Below are positions 19,240 to 27,289 of a DNA stretch of 64,000 bases, one piece after another (the stretch's first letter is position 1; every line of letters starts with the position of its first letter). The stretch lies in the NCBI GenBank assembly GCA_017935565.1, contig JAGBHK010000022.1:156193-220192 (forward strand), written 5' to 3'. The notes below the pieces were generated by a model that did not search any database, had not been told where the DNA came from, and saw only the letters and a list, made by a program, of their open reading frames with translations. The stretch comes from Lachnospiraceae bacterium. GTDB lineage: Bacteria; Bacillota; Clostridia; Lachnospirales; Lachnospiraceae. Both the position numbers and the translations under genes were made by a program.

Positions 19240-19241
19240 TA

Positions 19242-19270
19242 ATGGTAATATAATTTTAATGATATGTCAA
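19242..19270 (-). promoter_or_regulatory. sigma-A promoter for the gntR-ABC operon
   Basis: On the minus strand, TTGACA (19270-19265) and TACCAT (19247-19242) are 17 bases apart. The operator begins 3 bases downstream. Confidence 0.65.
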
Positions 19271-19343
19271 GGATATTTTTAAATATTTTGTTAATACTAT
19301 GATTTGTAGGAAACTACGACTATATATTAAGGAGGAAAATAAA

Positions 19344-19661
19344 ATGCCTATATTAGAATGTAGTGTAAAAACATGTACTCACAATGCTGATAATAAATGT
19401 CAGCTTGACAGTATCAAAATTGAAGGAAGAAGTGCTGAATCAACAGACGGAACATTATGTTCAAGTTTTAAATTACGCAAAGGTGATTCTTTCTCTAATA
19501 AGTGCGAATGTTCACCATCTGAAAGAAGTGAAATTGTGTGTGAAGCAGTAAAATGCACATACAATGCTGATTTAAAATGTCATGCACAGAGCATTGATGT
19601 ATGTGGTAGAAATGCTTGTGTAAGCGGTGAAACAGAGTGCGCTACTTTTAAATGTAAGTAG
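19344..19661 (+). CDS. DUF1540 domain protein, two repeats
   Basis: This 105-residue Cys-rich protein contains two similar units of about 45 residues, each with C-x3-C-T-(H/Y)-N-A-D-x2-C and a later G-R-(S/N)-A...C. That is the DUF1540 pattern of small, probably metal-binding clostridial proteins of unknown function. The ATG at 19344 has AAGGAGG at 19329-19335. No convincing promoter was found between it and the divergent gntR promoter. Confidence 0.82.
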   Translation: MPILECSVKTCTHNADNKCQLDSIKIEGRSAESTDGTLCSSFKLRKGDSFSNKCECSPSERSEIVCEAVKCTYNADLKCHAQSIDVCGRNACVSGETECATFKCK

Positions 19662-19698
19662 TTCCACAAAAAAATGAAAAAGTTTTTTTGAAAAATGC

Positions 19699-19727
19699 TT
19701 GACGTGGGATGGATATTATGATAAGAT
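19699..19727 (+). promoter_or_regulatory. sigma-A promoter for infC-rpmI-rplT
   Basis: TTGACG (19699-19704) and TAAGAT (19722-19727) are 17 bases apart. This leaves a leader of about 150 bases before infC. Confidence 0.7.
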
Positions 19728-19734
19728 AACGGAG

Positions 19735-19870
19735 TTGTTAAGGAAGCAGAGTATCCACTCTCACCCAAGCATACATAGATGACTTGGTGTTTAATATTGA
19801 ATTTGATTGCTTTGGAAGGCGATTTTTATTTGATGTGTGGATAGTTTCTGTTCATACATTATTTTTTTAT
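19735..19870 (+). promoter_or_regulatory. probable L20-type autoregulatory leader
   Basis: The transcribed leader contains CTCACCCAAG, which can pair with CTTGGTG (19783-19789). It also has a long-range complement: TATCCAC (19752-19758) with GTGGATA (19837-19843). In Firmicutes, infC-rpmI-rplT leaders form such long-range pairings to mimic the L20 site on 23S rRNA, so that excess L20 reduces expression. The assignment rests on position and these pairings, not on a covariance search. Confidence 0.55.
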
Positions 19871-19886
19871 TTGGAGGTGTGCTACC

Positions 19887-20393
19887 ATTAGCGAGTTAAT
19901 GATTAACGAACAAATCAGAGATAAGGAAGTTCGTCTCATCGGAGAAGACGGTGAACAGCTTGGAATTATGTCTGCAAAGGATGCTTTTAAATTAGCAAAG
20001 GAAGCAGGGCTTGACCTTGTGAAGATTGCGCCAACAGCTAAACCACCTGTATGTAAGATTATTGATTACGGTAAATACAGATATGAATTAGCTAAAAAAG
20101 AAAAAGAAGCTAAAAAGAAACAGAAGGTTGTAGATGTAAAGGTATTATGGTTATCGCCAAATATTGAAAGCAACGATCTCAACACTAAGATTAATCAGGC
20201 AAGAAAGATACTTACAAAGGGTGATAAACTCAAAGTTATGCTTAGATTTAGAGGTAGAGAGATGGCTCATATGAACAGTAGCAAGCACATCCTTGATGAT
20301 TTTGTAGAGGCATTAGCTGATTGTTCAGTAGTTGAAAAGCCTGCCAAGGTTGAAGGCAGAAGTATGGTTGTGGTTTTAACTGAAAAGAAGTAG
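19887..20393 (+). CDS. infC: translation initiation factor IF-3 (AUU start)
   Basis: IF-3 binds the 30S subunit and discriminates against non-canonical start codons. The 168-residue protein has the N-domain (MINEQIRDKEVRLIGEDGEQ, 20 residues) and the C-domain (MLRFRGREMAH). I set the start at ATT 19887, with GGAGGTG at 19872-19878 about 8 bases upstream. The first ATG in frame (19899) is too far from that site. An AUU start is the classic means by which IF-3 limits its own synthesis. Confidence 0.9.
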   Translation: MSELMINEQIRDKEVRLIGEDGEQLGIMSAKDAFKLAKEAGLDLVKIAPTAKPPVCKIIDYGKYRYELAKKEKEAKKKQKVVDVKVLWLSPNIESNDLNTKINQARKILTKGDKLKVMLRFRGREMAHMNSSKHILDDFVEALADCSVVEKPAKVEGRSMVVVLTEKK

Positions 20394-20426
20394 TTAAAAT
20401 ATAAAGATTTTAAGGAGGATTTAAAA

Positions 20427-20624
20427 ATGCCAAAAATTAAGACAAGTAAAGCAGCTTCAAAGCGTTTTAAAGTAACAGGTACAGGAAAATTAAAGAGAAT
20501 GAAGGCTTACAAGAGCCACATCTTAACAAAGAAGTCTACAAAGAGAAAGAGAAACTTAAGAAAAGCAACAACAACTGATGCTACAAACGTAAAGGCAATG
20601 AAGAAAATCTTACCATATTTATAA
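20427..20624 (+). CDS. rpmI: 50S ribosomal protein L35
   Basis: This 65-residue, very basic protein begins [20 protein letters not shown] and contains [17 protein letters not shown], diagnostic of L35. It sits between infC and rplT with AAGGAGG upstream. Confidence 0.97.
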   Translation: MPKIKTSKAASKRFKVTGTGKLKRMKAYKSHILTKKSTKRKRNLRKATTTDATNVKAMKKILPYL

Positions 20625-20683
20625 GATTTTGATTGTTGGTACTTAAATTTTAGATTGAATTTGTTTATAGGAGGAATACCAAA

Positions 20684-21040
20684 ATGGCAAGAATTAAAGG
20701 CGGATTAAACGCTAAGAAGAAACATAATAGAGTATTAAAGTTAGCTAAAGGTTACAGAGGTGCTAGATCTAAGCAGTACAGAGTAGCTAAGCAGTCAGTT
20801 ATGAGAGCATTAACAAGCTCATATGCTGGTAGAAAAGAAAGAAAGAGACAGTTCAGACAGTTATGGATTGCAAGAATCAATGCAGCAGCTAGAATGAACG
20901 GTTTATCATACAGCAAGCTTATGCACGGCTTAAAGTTAGCTGATATCGAAATGAACAGAAAGATGTTAGCTGAATTAGCAGTAAATGATGCAGAAGGATT
21001 TGCAAAATTAGCGGAAGTTGCTAAGTCTAAATTAGCTTAA
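20684..21040 (+). CDS. rplT: 50S ribosomal protein L20
   Basis: This 118-residue basic protein contains [18 protein letters not shown] and [16 protein letters not shown], the L20 signatures. It is needed early in 50S assembly and is the expected repressor of this operon through the leader at 19735-19870. AGGAGG precedes the ATG. Confidence 0.97.
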   Translation: MARIKGGLNAKKKHNRVLKLAKGYRGARSKQYRVAKQSVMRALTSSYAGRKERKRQFRQLWIARINAAARMNGLSYSKLMHGLKLADIEMNRKMLAELAVNDAEGFAKLAEVAKSKLA

Positions 21041-21052
21041 TAATTATTGATA

Positions 21053-21081
21053 TAAAGGTCTAGAGTATTCTAGGCCTTTTT
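21053..21081 (+). terminator. intrinsic terminator after rplT
   Basis: AAAGGTCTAGA pairs with TCTAGGCCTTT across GTAT, with one G-T pair, followed by T residues. Confidence 0.8.
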
Positions 21082-21087
21082 GATTGG

Positions 21088-21133
21088 ATAGCATATTTTC
21101 GATTTTTTTGAAAATATGCTATTCATTTTTTTT
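21088..21133. terminator. second hairpin: perfect 13-base inverted repeat plus T run
   Basis: ATAGCATATTTTC (21088-21100) and GAAAATATGCTAT (21110-21122) are exact complements, followed by TCATTTTTTTT. It probably acts as a back-up terminator isolating the signalling operon. An operator role is possible. Confidence 0.6.
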
Positions 21134-21203
21134 AAATTGTGTGATAAAATATAAATATTAAGTTATTGTGAGAGATAATTTCAAATTGTGAAGGATGGTA
21201 ATT

Positions 21204-22196
21204 ATGAGCAAAAATAGTAATATTTCTGCTGATGAATTATTGGAAAAGATTTTTTATTACATGAATCAATTAGTAGTAGAAAAGGATTTTCATAAATCAG
21301 TGTTATTATTGGCAGATTTAGGAAAAGTATTGGTTAATGCTGAACGAACATCATTTTGGTGTATTGATGATAAAAAGAAACAGTATTGGACTGTTGCTGC
21401 TATTGGGGAAGAAAAGATTTGTGTGCCACAAGGCACTGGCATTGTTGGTGCTGCTATTGAGGGTAATGAGACTATAGTTATAGATAAACCATATGAAGAT
21501 AATCGATTTAATAAGGATGTGGACAAAAAGACTGGTTATATAACAAGGTCTATTCTTTGTATGCCTGTAATGAATGAAAAAGGTCAGGTTATCGGCGCCT
21601 ATCAGGCGATAAACAAGATGGATGCAGAAGGCTTTGATGAGAAAGATAGTAGTAGATTAACATTGGCTGCTGCGTTTTGTGGTAAGTTATTGGAAGCACA
21701 GATTTTGCGAGAACAGAATGTAGTTGACCAATTAACTGGACTTAAGAACAGAAAAGCATTCTACAGCAATTATGATACAGATATTATTCCAGCATTGGCT
21801 GACAAAAAGTGCAGTATTATCATGTGTGATATTGACTTTTTTAAAAAGGTTAATGATACATATGGGCATAATGTCGGTGATGCAGTGCTTATGAATGTTG
21901 CGGATTTGTTTACTAAACTTCTTGATGGTAGAGGAGTTATGTATAGATGGGGCGGAGAGGAATTTGTGATTCTTCTTGTAGATAAAAATAAGGAGGAAGC
22001 GCGAGTTATTGCAGAAGAATTAAGATGTGCAATAGAACAGGCTGAATGTTATTGTGAAAATCATTTGGTGAAAGTTACTATGTCATTTGGAATAAATGAA
22101 ATTGATGGTAACTTGCAATCCAATGAAAATATAAAAGTAGCTGATGATAATTTATATACAGCAAAAAAAGAAGGACGAAACAGAGTTATCGGATAA
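21204..22196 (+). CDS. GAF-GGDEF diguanylate cyclase
   Basis: This 330-residue cytoplasmic protein has a GAF-like sensor domain (about residues 15-160, with TSFWCID...VPQGTGIVGAAIEGNE and SILCMPVMNEKGQVIGAYQAIN) and a GGDEF domain (about 170-328). The domain opens with DQLTGLKNRKAF and has the active-site G250-G-E-E-F254, a permitted form of GGDEF, so c-di-GMP synthesis from GTP is likely. No RxxD inhibitory site is seen just before the motif. The start at 21204 has AAGGA 8 bases upstream. It leads a tight four-gene operon (gap to the next gene 21 bases). Confidence 0.9.
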   Translation: MSKNSNISADELLEKIFYYMNQLVVEKDFHKSVLLLADLGKVLVNAERTSFWCIDDKKKQYWTVAAIGEEKICVPQGTGIVGAAIEGNETIVIDKPYEDNRFNKDVDKKTGYITRSILCMPVMNEKGQVIGAYQAINKMDAEGFDEKDSSRLTLAAAFCGKLLEAQILREQNVVDQLTGLKNRKAFYSNYDTDIIPALADKKCSIIMCDIDFFKKVNDTYGHNVGDAVLMNVADLFTKLLDGRGVMYRWGGEEFVILLVDKNKEEARVIAEELRCAIEQAECYCENHLVKVTMSFGINEIDGNLQSNENIKVADDNLYTAKKEGRNRVIG

Positions 22197-22217
22197 CGAT
22201 AGAAAGGTTGAGATATA

Positions 22218-22940
22218 ATGAGTGAAAACAGATATGTTTTTATAAGCTATAGTTCAATTGATGCCGAATATGTGTCTGAAATTGCAAGTGTTTTGGATGA
22301 TTATGGCATTGATTATTGGAAAGCACCTGAGAATATACCTGCAGGCTCGAATTATGCAAAAGAGATACCTAAAGCAATAAAAGATTGTGCGTTGTTTTTG
22401 TTAGTTTGCTCCAAAAATTCTCAGGAATCAATATGGGTGGAAAAAGAATTGGATACGGCAATTTGTCATAGAAAGGAAATTTTGCCAGTTCAGATTGATT
22501 CATTTGAAATGAATGATTTATTTAAATTTTATTTAAATAATGTACAGATGTTCCCATTGGTATATAAGGAACAAAAGATTAATAATTCAAAAGATTTTGT
22601 GGATAAGGTTAAGGATTTGTCTGGACTATTCAGAGGTAGTGATTCTGATATTGAACGTAAGATGGAGTTGTTTATTTCTGATGAGCAGGCAAAACGTACT
22701 GATAAGAGAAGTAATGCTCTTAGAATGAATAGAATTCCGCTAGATTGTGAGTATTGTGGAAATAAGGTTAAGTTGAAGTCAATAGGTGTTTATGTTTGTG
22801 AAAAATGCGGAAAAGAAAACTATGATGACTTTTATAAAGTGCGTGCCTATATTGAAAAATATGGGCCTGCTCCTGCCATAGTTATTTCGAGAAAAACAGG
22901 AGTGCCAAGAGCATCTATTGAGTTTTTTAAAAATAGTTAG
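22218..22940 (+). CDS. TIR domain protein with zinc ribbon and helix-turn-helix-like tail
   Basis: Residues 1-130 are a TIR domain: YVFISYSSIDAEYV in the first strand and AA loop, and W73-V-E-K-E77-L. E77 aligns with the catalytic Glu of NAD-consuming TIRs such as SARM1 (WVHKE). A linker follows, then a zinc ribbon C177-x2-C180 ... C194-x2-C197. The last 40 residues (RAYIEKYGPAPAIVISRKTG, then VPRASIEFF) look like a small helix-turn-helix, as in YvyF-type proteins. No signal peptide or membrane segment is present. NAD hydrolysis or cyclisation is inferred. Other bacterial TIRs act in antiphage defence (for example Thoeris), but no known partner gene is here. Confidence 0.85.
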   Translation: MSENRYVFISYSSIDAEYVSEIASVLDDYGIDYWKAPENIPAGSNYAKEIPKAIKDCALFLLVCSKNSQESIWVEKELDTAICHRKEILPVQIDSFEMNDLFKFYLNNVQMFPLVYKEQKINNSKDFVDKVKDLSGLFRGSDSDIERKMELFISDEQAKRTDKRSNALRMNRIPLDCEYCGNKVKLKSIGVYVCEKCGKENYDDFYKVRAYIEKYGPAPAIVISRKTGVPRASIEFFKNS

Positions 22941-22963
22941 AATGTAAGATATGGTGATGGTTC

Positions 22964-25384
22964 GTGGACAGAATAATATGGATAATTGAGGACAATAGAG
23001 AAAATTTGCTTGATGCACAGCGCAAGATTAATTCACATGATGGTATGAAGGCGATGTGCATATTGTCCGTTCCGTTTCTTCAAAAGGTAATAGCTGAAAG
23101 AATTGACGTGGATGAAAAAAGTATAAGTAATCCATCGTTAGTTTTGATTGATTATGATATTGCAGAGAAGAATACGGAGTATTTATCAATATTAAAAACA
23201 CATCCAAAACTTGCAGGTGTACCTGTGTTTATTATGGCTGGTTTTTTAGATTCAGAGCGACTTGAAGAATGTTATTTAAAAGGTGCGATGCTGGTTGTTG
23301 AGAAACCACTAAATAAACGAGCAATTCTTCGTATGGACAATGCTTCCTGGCAGTATGAATTGTCAAAAAATTACGAAAGAGTTGTGCAAAAACAGATTAG
23401 CGAGTTGGAAACATCCAAAGAGATTAAGATGTTAAATACCCAGCTGGAAAATAGAAACGAATTTTTGTATTCGGTGTTTGGTAAATATTTTTCAGATGAG
23501 TTGATTGATATTATTTTAAGTAAGCGTGAGGGCGAATTTATTGGTGGTGAAAAAACACAAATAGCAGTGTTATTTTCAGATTTAAGGGGGTTTACAAGTT
23601 TATCGGAAAGCATGGATGCTCAATCTATTACAGATATGCTTAACTGCTATTTTGGTATTATGTCAGATATTATTATTAAGTATGGCGGTACCATAATAGA
23701 ATTTCTTGGAGATGGCATTCTTGCAGTTTTTGGTGCGCCAAATAAATGTGAAGATTATGCTGCAAAAGCGGTTGCTGCGGCTATCGATATGCAAAATTCA
23801 ATATGGAAAGTAAATGATTTTTGTAGAAAAAAAGGGTATGAAGAACTTCAAATGGGGATAGGAGTCCATTGTGGTGAGGGCTTTGTTGGAAACGTGGGAA
23901 CAGAGCGAATGATGCGCTACAATGTAATTGGACGAGTTGTAAATATTTGTTCGCGCATTGAAAGTAACAGTGTTGGTGGCCAGGTTATAGTATCAGAACA
24001 TATTGTGAAGGAAGTCAGTGATAAAATAAGCATTGTTGAAGTACGTGAAATCCAAGGAAAAGGTATGAAAGTACCTATGAAAATATGTGTTATATCAGGT
24101 ATCGGTGGAAAATACAATGTTTATCTTAATGAAAAGGAAGATAGTTTTGTATACAAACTTGCTAAAGACATTTATGTTAATGTTTATGGTATGAGTGGTA
24201 AATTGCTTGAAAAAGAAGGACTAAAAGCACGTTTGATGTCTGTGGCAAAGGATAAACTTACAATTCATATTGTAGATGAAGCATCAATTGGATTATATGA
24301 AGACATTGTAATTAGTCATGAGAATGATGATTTATCAGGATTTAGTGATGTTTACGGTAAGGTGGTAGAAAAAACAAAGGATGAAAATATTGTCATTAAT
24401 CTAACAAAAGTAAATAATGACTATAAAAAGTTCTGGTATGATATTGAACAGGGAAAAGTAGAACTTGAACTTGAATGGAGAGTTGATATGAAGAACCGAG
24501 CAGATGTGAAAATTATAAAATGCAATGAAAGCGATATGGTTGCGTATGAAGAGTACTTTGATAAATTAAATGAGAAGTTTGTATTGGCATATTGGTGTGA
24601 TGAAGAAGATATTCACATACATTTCTATAGTAAGGATAAGACTATACGAGCGCTTGAAATAATGGATTTTATAGCTAATAGATATTCCATTGTCAAAGGT
24701 GATGGCGTGTATGCTTATACGAATATGCGAAAAACCTTTTGGAATGTTTGTGTATCAGATGAGGAAGCTACTGATGATGAGCAAGCATTAGAGCGAATAA
24801 TTGATAATTATTATATTGGTAAGTGTGATTGGATTTTTGCATCAGATTATTGTAAAGACAATAAAGATGATATTGAAAAACTTCCATTGTATAAGAAGAA
24901 GAGAGTTTCATGGGCGTATGTTAAAACTACAGATATTGTACCAATGGGGGAAAGTTTTAAAATGAAGTCTTTGGAAAATGAGACTGATATGGAATTTGTT
25001 GCATCTGATGATATGTATATTATGATTGGATGTAGAGGAGAAATATATAATATTAGCTCGGAGAAGTTTCACATGACTTATGAAAAGTCAGAAGAAAAGT
25101 TCGACATTTTCGAGCAAATGCCGGATTATATTCCAGAGGTATTAGGTTGTAAGGAAAATGAATATATCAGCTTGGATGATAAGGCATATCTTTGTTATCC
25201 GAAGTCTGAAAAGAAAATTTATGTAAGTAAGATAGAAAAAAGAACAAAAATCTTTAGCGAACATAATAAGGGAGAGTATTTTGTAGGTATGCCTGGTGAT
25301 TATATGGCGGTTAGAGAAGATGATATTTCAGATATTTATATTATTCAGCGAGAAATATTTGAACAGACTTATGAGAAGGTGTAG
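22964..25384 (+). CDS. receiver-like / class III nucleotide cyclase / novel C-terminal module
   Basis: This 806-residue protein has three parts. Residues 1-130 look like a response-regulator receiver (IWIIEDNREN, LVLIDYD, VEKP with the conserved Lys). After a coiled linker, residues 195-375 form a class III cyclase domain: metal-binding D206 (FSDLRGFTS) and D250 (FLGDGILAVFG), plus N327 and R331 (VNICSR) for the transition state. The purine-selecting positions are E246 and R324 instead of the adenylate-cyclase Lys and Asp, so the substrate is uncertain. Residues 540-804 form a module shared with the next gene. A PilZ-like stretch may lie between. The start is GTG 22964. Confidence 0.87.
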   Translation: MDRIIWIIEDNRENLLDAQRKINSHDGMKAMCILSVPFLQKVIAERIDVDEKSISNPSLVLIDYDIAEKNTEYLSILKTHPKLAGVPVFIMAGFLDSERLEECYLKGAMLVVEKPLNKRAILRMDNASWQYELSKNYERVVQKQISELETSKEIKMLNTQLENRNEFLYSVFGKYFSDELIDIILSKREGEFIGGEKTQIAVLFSDLRGFTSLSESMDAQSITDMLNCYFGIMSDIIIKYGGTIIEFLGDGILAVFGAPNKCEDYAAKAVAAAIDMQNSIWKVNDFCRKKGYEELQMGIGVHCGEGFVGNVGTERMMRYNVIGRVVNICSRIESNSVGGQVIVSEHIVKEVSDKISIVEVREIQGKGMKVPMKICVISGIGGKYNVYLNEKEDSFVYKLAKDIYVNVYGMSGKLLEKEGLKARLMSVAKDKLTIHIVDEASIGLYEDIVISHENDDLSGFSDVYGKVVEKTKDENIVINLTKVNNDYKKFWYDIEQGKVELELEWRVDMKNRADVKIIKCNESDMVAYEEYFDKLNEKFVLAYWCDEEDIHIHFYSKDKTIRALEIMDFIANRYSIVKGDGVYAYTNMRKTFWNVCVSDEEATDDEQALERIIDNYYIGKCDWIFASDYCKDNKDDIEKLPLYKKKRVSWAYVKTTDIVPMGESFKMKSLENETDMEFVASDDMYIMIGCRGEIYNISSEKFHMTYEKSEEKFDIFEQMPDYIPEVLGCKENEYISLDDKAYLCYPKSEKKIYVSKIEKRTKIFSEHNKGEYFVGMPGDYMAVREDDISDIYIIQREIFEQTYEKV

Positions 25385-25398
25385 AATGGAGGATTTAA

Positions 25399-26685
25399 AT
25401 GGCATTTTGGAAGAAAAAAGACGAGGAATTTGATGAAGACGAGTTGGAATTGTTGGATATGTATGATGTTATCCAACAAGCAAAAGAAGAACAGAAGGCC
25501 TTAGAAATTAAACGTGCAGAAGAAAGACGACTCGAGGCAATCAGACGTAAAGAGGAAGAAGAAAGATTAGCTGAAGAGGCGAGAATTGCAGAAGAAAAAA
25601 GAATTGCAGAGGAAGCAAGAATCGCAGAAGAAGTAAGGATTGCAGAAGAAAAGAGAAGACGTGAAATTGAGGCTAGATTAGAAGAAGAAGCTAGAGTATT
25701 TAATGAGGCTAAAAAGGCAGTTGAGGCCAGACTTGCAAGAAAGGTACTTGTAGGGGAAGAGGGAAAAAGTTTTGATGAGGAAGCTTATGAGGAAGTTAAA
25801 CGTGAAGATTTATTCATATACAAGATTCCTGATAAAGAAATGAAGGATCCACATTTGTTTTTGGGTAAGCAAGACAAAAAGTTTTGTCTTGGTTGGCATA
25901 TGGACGATGGTGAGATGGATGTGTTCTTTTATAGCAGAAATAAACAGATTCGTGCTACTGAATTCCTTGAATCTATTGCTATGGAATATGGAAAGGCTAG
26001 TGGAAATGAAACGTTTGCCCAGGCGACATTGTCTAAATTGCTTTTTAAAGTTCTTGGTAAAGAGGCAAATGATGATAGTGCCAATGAATTTTTAACAGAA
26101 AAGTCTAATGAATACTTTAACGAATGTGATTGGTTATACACTTTGGGTATGGTAGATGATGAATACGTAAAGAGTATGAGAAAGTATAAGAAGAAAAATA
26201 CTCCTTGGGCATTTGTTAAAACCACTGATATATTGCCTCGCGGTGAAAAGTTTAAGATTAAAATGCTTGAGAATGAAACAGAAGTTGAGCTTGTGGCTAA
26301 TGACAATACATACATTATGATTGGTATAAAGGGCGAAATTTATAATATAACAGCAGATAAATTTGAAGCATCATATACGGCTACGACAGAAGAATTTGAT
26401 ATTTGCGGTATTATGCCAATGTATTTACCAACTGTATTTGCGTGTGTTACAAATAAAAGAATTAGTTTGGATGATAAAGCTCGTGTATGTTATCCAAAGG
26501 AACAGCGTGCGATTTATGCTAAACAGTTGGAGAAAAAGACAAAGGTATTCTCTATTTACAATAACGGAGAATATTTTGTTGGAAAATTTGGAGATTATCT
26601 TGTGGTTAGGGAGGATGACTACGAAGACGTTTATATAGTTCAAAAAGAAATATTTGGTGAATCATACGAAAAAGCCATTGACTAG
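25399..26685 (+). CDS. coiled-coil protein sharing the cyclase's C-terminal module
   Basis: I recognise no named family. Residues 1-45 are acidic. Residues 45-125 are a highly charged Glu/Arg/Ala helix with repeats of (I)AEE(A/K)RIAEE type, a long coiled coil. Residues 150-426 align along their length with residues 540-804 of the preceding cyclase. Shared landmarks include WA(Y/F)VKTTDI(V/L)P, YIMIG(C/I)(R/K)GEIYNI, SLDDKA, CYPK and GEYFVG, followed by a VREDD motif. The two probably arose by duplication. It lies 14 bases after the cyclase gene with GGAGG before the ATG. It may be a scaffold or effector for the cyclase; this is inference. Confidence 0.8.
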   Translation: MAFWKKKDEEFDEDELELLDMYDVIQQAKEEQKALEIKRAEERRLEAIRRKEEEERLAEEARIAEEKRIAEEARIAEEVRIAEEKRRREIEARLEEEARVFNEAKKAVEARLARKVLVGEEGKSFDEEAYEEVKREDLFIYKIPDKEMKDPHLFLGKQDKKFCLGWHMDDGEMDVFFYSRNKQIRATEFLESIAMEYGKASGNETFAQATLSKLLFKVLGKEANDDSANEFLTEKSNEYFNECDWLYTLGMVDDEYVKSMRKYKKKNTPWAFVKTTDILPRGEKFKIKMLENETEVELVANDNTYIMIGIKGEIYNITADKFEASYTATTEEFDICGIMPMYLPTVFACVTNKRISLDDKARVCYPKEQRAIYAKQLEKKTKVFSIYNNGEYFVGKFGDYLVVREDDYEDVYIVQKEIFGESYEKAID

Positions 26686-26706
26686 CGGATAACTAGTAGT
26701 TATAAT
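26678..26706 (+). promoter_or_regulatory. sigma-A promoter for the queuosine operon
   Basis: TTGACT (26678-26683) and a perfect TATAAT (26701-26706) are 17 bases apart. The -35 overlaps the last codons of the upstream gene. The expected start site is at the 5' edge of the riboswitch. Confidence 0.88.
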
Positions 26707-26712
26707 GTGTTC

Positions 26713-26757
26713 TAGACAGTTCATTAGTACCATCCTGTCTATAAAAAAAACTAGGGC
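26713..26757 (+). promoter_or_regulatory. preQ1-I riboswitch aptamer
   Basis: AGACAG (26714-26719) pairs with CTGTCT (26735-26740) as P1. The loop carries TTAG...ACC, and an A-rich tail ends in CTAGG (from 26751), which can pair back to the loop in the H-type pseudoknot. That is the preQ1-I layout. It lies directly before a complete preQ1 operon, which supports the call. Confidence 0.87.
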
Positions 26758-26774
26758 TGTTATGAGATAATTAT

Positions 26775-26802
26775 GGCAGGCTTAGGCCTGCCTTTGTTTT
26801 TG
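26775..26802 (+). terminator. riboswitch-controlled terminator
   Basis: GGCAGGC (26775-26781), TTAG, GCCTGCC (26786-26792), then TTTGTTTTT. It lies between the aptamer and queD, so preQ1 binding probably promotes termination. Confidence 0.83.
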
Positions 26803-26842
26803 AACCTGTCGGCAGGATTTATACTAACAAATTGGAGGAAAT

Positions 26843-27262
26843 ATGTTTACATTAAAATCTGAAAATAGTTTTGATGCAGCTCATTTTTTATCTGAATATA
26901 AAGGTAAATGTGGAAATATCCATGGTCACAGATGGAAAGTTGAGATTGAGATATTAAGTGATGAGTTAAGCAATGAAACCCAAACAAGAGGAATGATTGT
27001 TGACTTTGACAGATTAAAAGAAGATTTGAAAAAAGAAGTGGATTATTTTGATCACTCCCTTATAGTTGAAAAGAATACATTAAAGCCAAAGACGATGGAA
27101 GCTTTGAATGAAGAGGGTATAAAAATTGTTGAGGTAGATTTTAGGTCTACTGCGGAAAACTTTTCAAAGTATTTTTATATGGTGATGAAAGAAAAAGGAT
27201 ACAATGTTAAGTGCGCAACTGTTTATGAGACTCCTACAAATTGTGCATCTTATTACTTATAA
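26843..27262 (+). CDS. queD: 6-carboxy-5,6,7,8-tetrahydropterin synthase
   Basis: QueD converts dihydroneopterin triphosphate to 6-carboxytetrahydropterin, the second step to queuosine. The 139-residue protein has the zinc ligands H14, H27 and H29 (FDAAHF and NIHGHRW) and the catalytic C23. GGAGG precedes the ATG. It is the first gene after the preQ1 riboswitch. Confidence 0.94.
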   Translation: MFTLKSENSFDAAHFLSEYKGKCGNIHGHRWKVEIEILSDELSNETQTRGMIVDFDRLKEDLKKEVDYFDHSLIVEKNTLKPKTMEALNEEGIKIVEVDFRSTAENFSKYFYMVMKEKGYNVKCATVYETPTNCASYYL

Positions 27263-27289
27263 ACTTTTTGCATAGTATGGAGAAAAAAT

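Noticed and set aside
25534-25740. Repeated Glu/Arg/Ala codons as an assembly artefact or tandem repeat expansion
   Set aside because: Codons vary between repeats and the frame is kept; it reads as an ordinary long coiled coil.
21204-26685. Assignment of the signalling operon to a named antiphage system such as Thoeris, CBASS or Pycsar
   Set aside because: No ThsA, CD-NTase, Pycsar-type membrane effector or other defining partner is present. The cyclase architecture (receiver plus shared module) does not match Pycsar.
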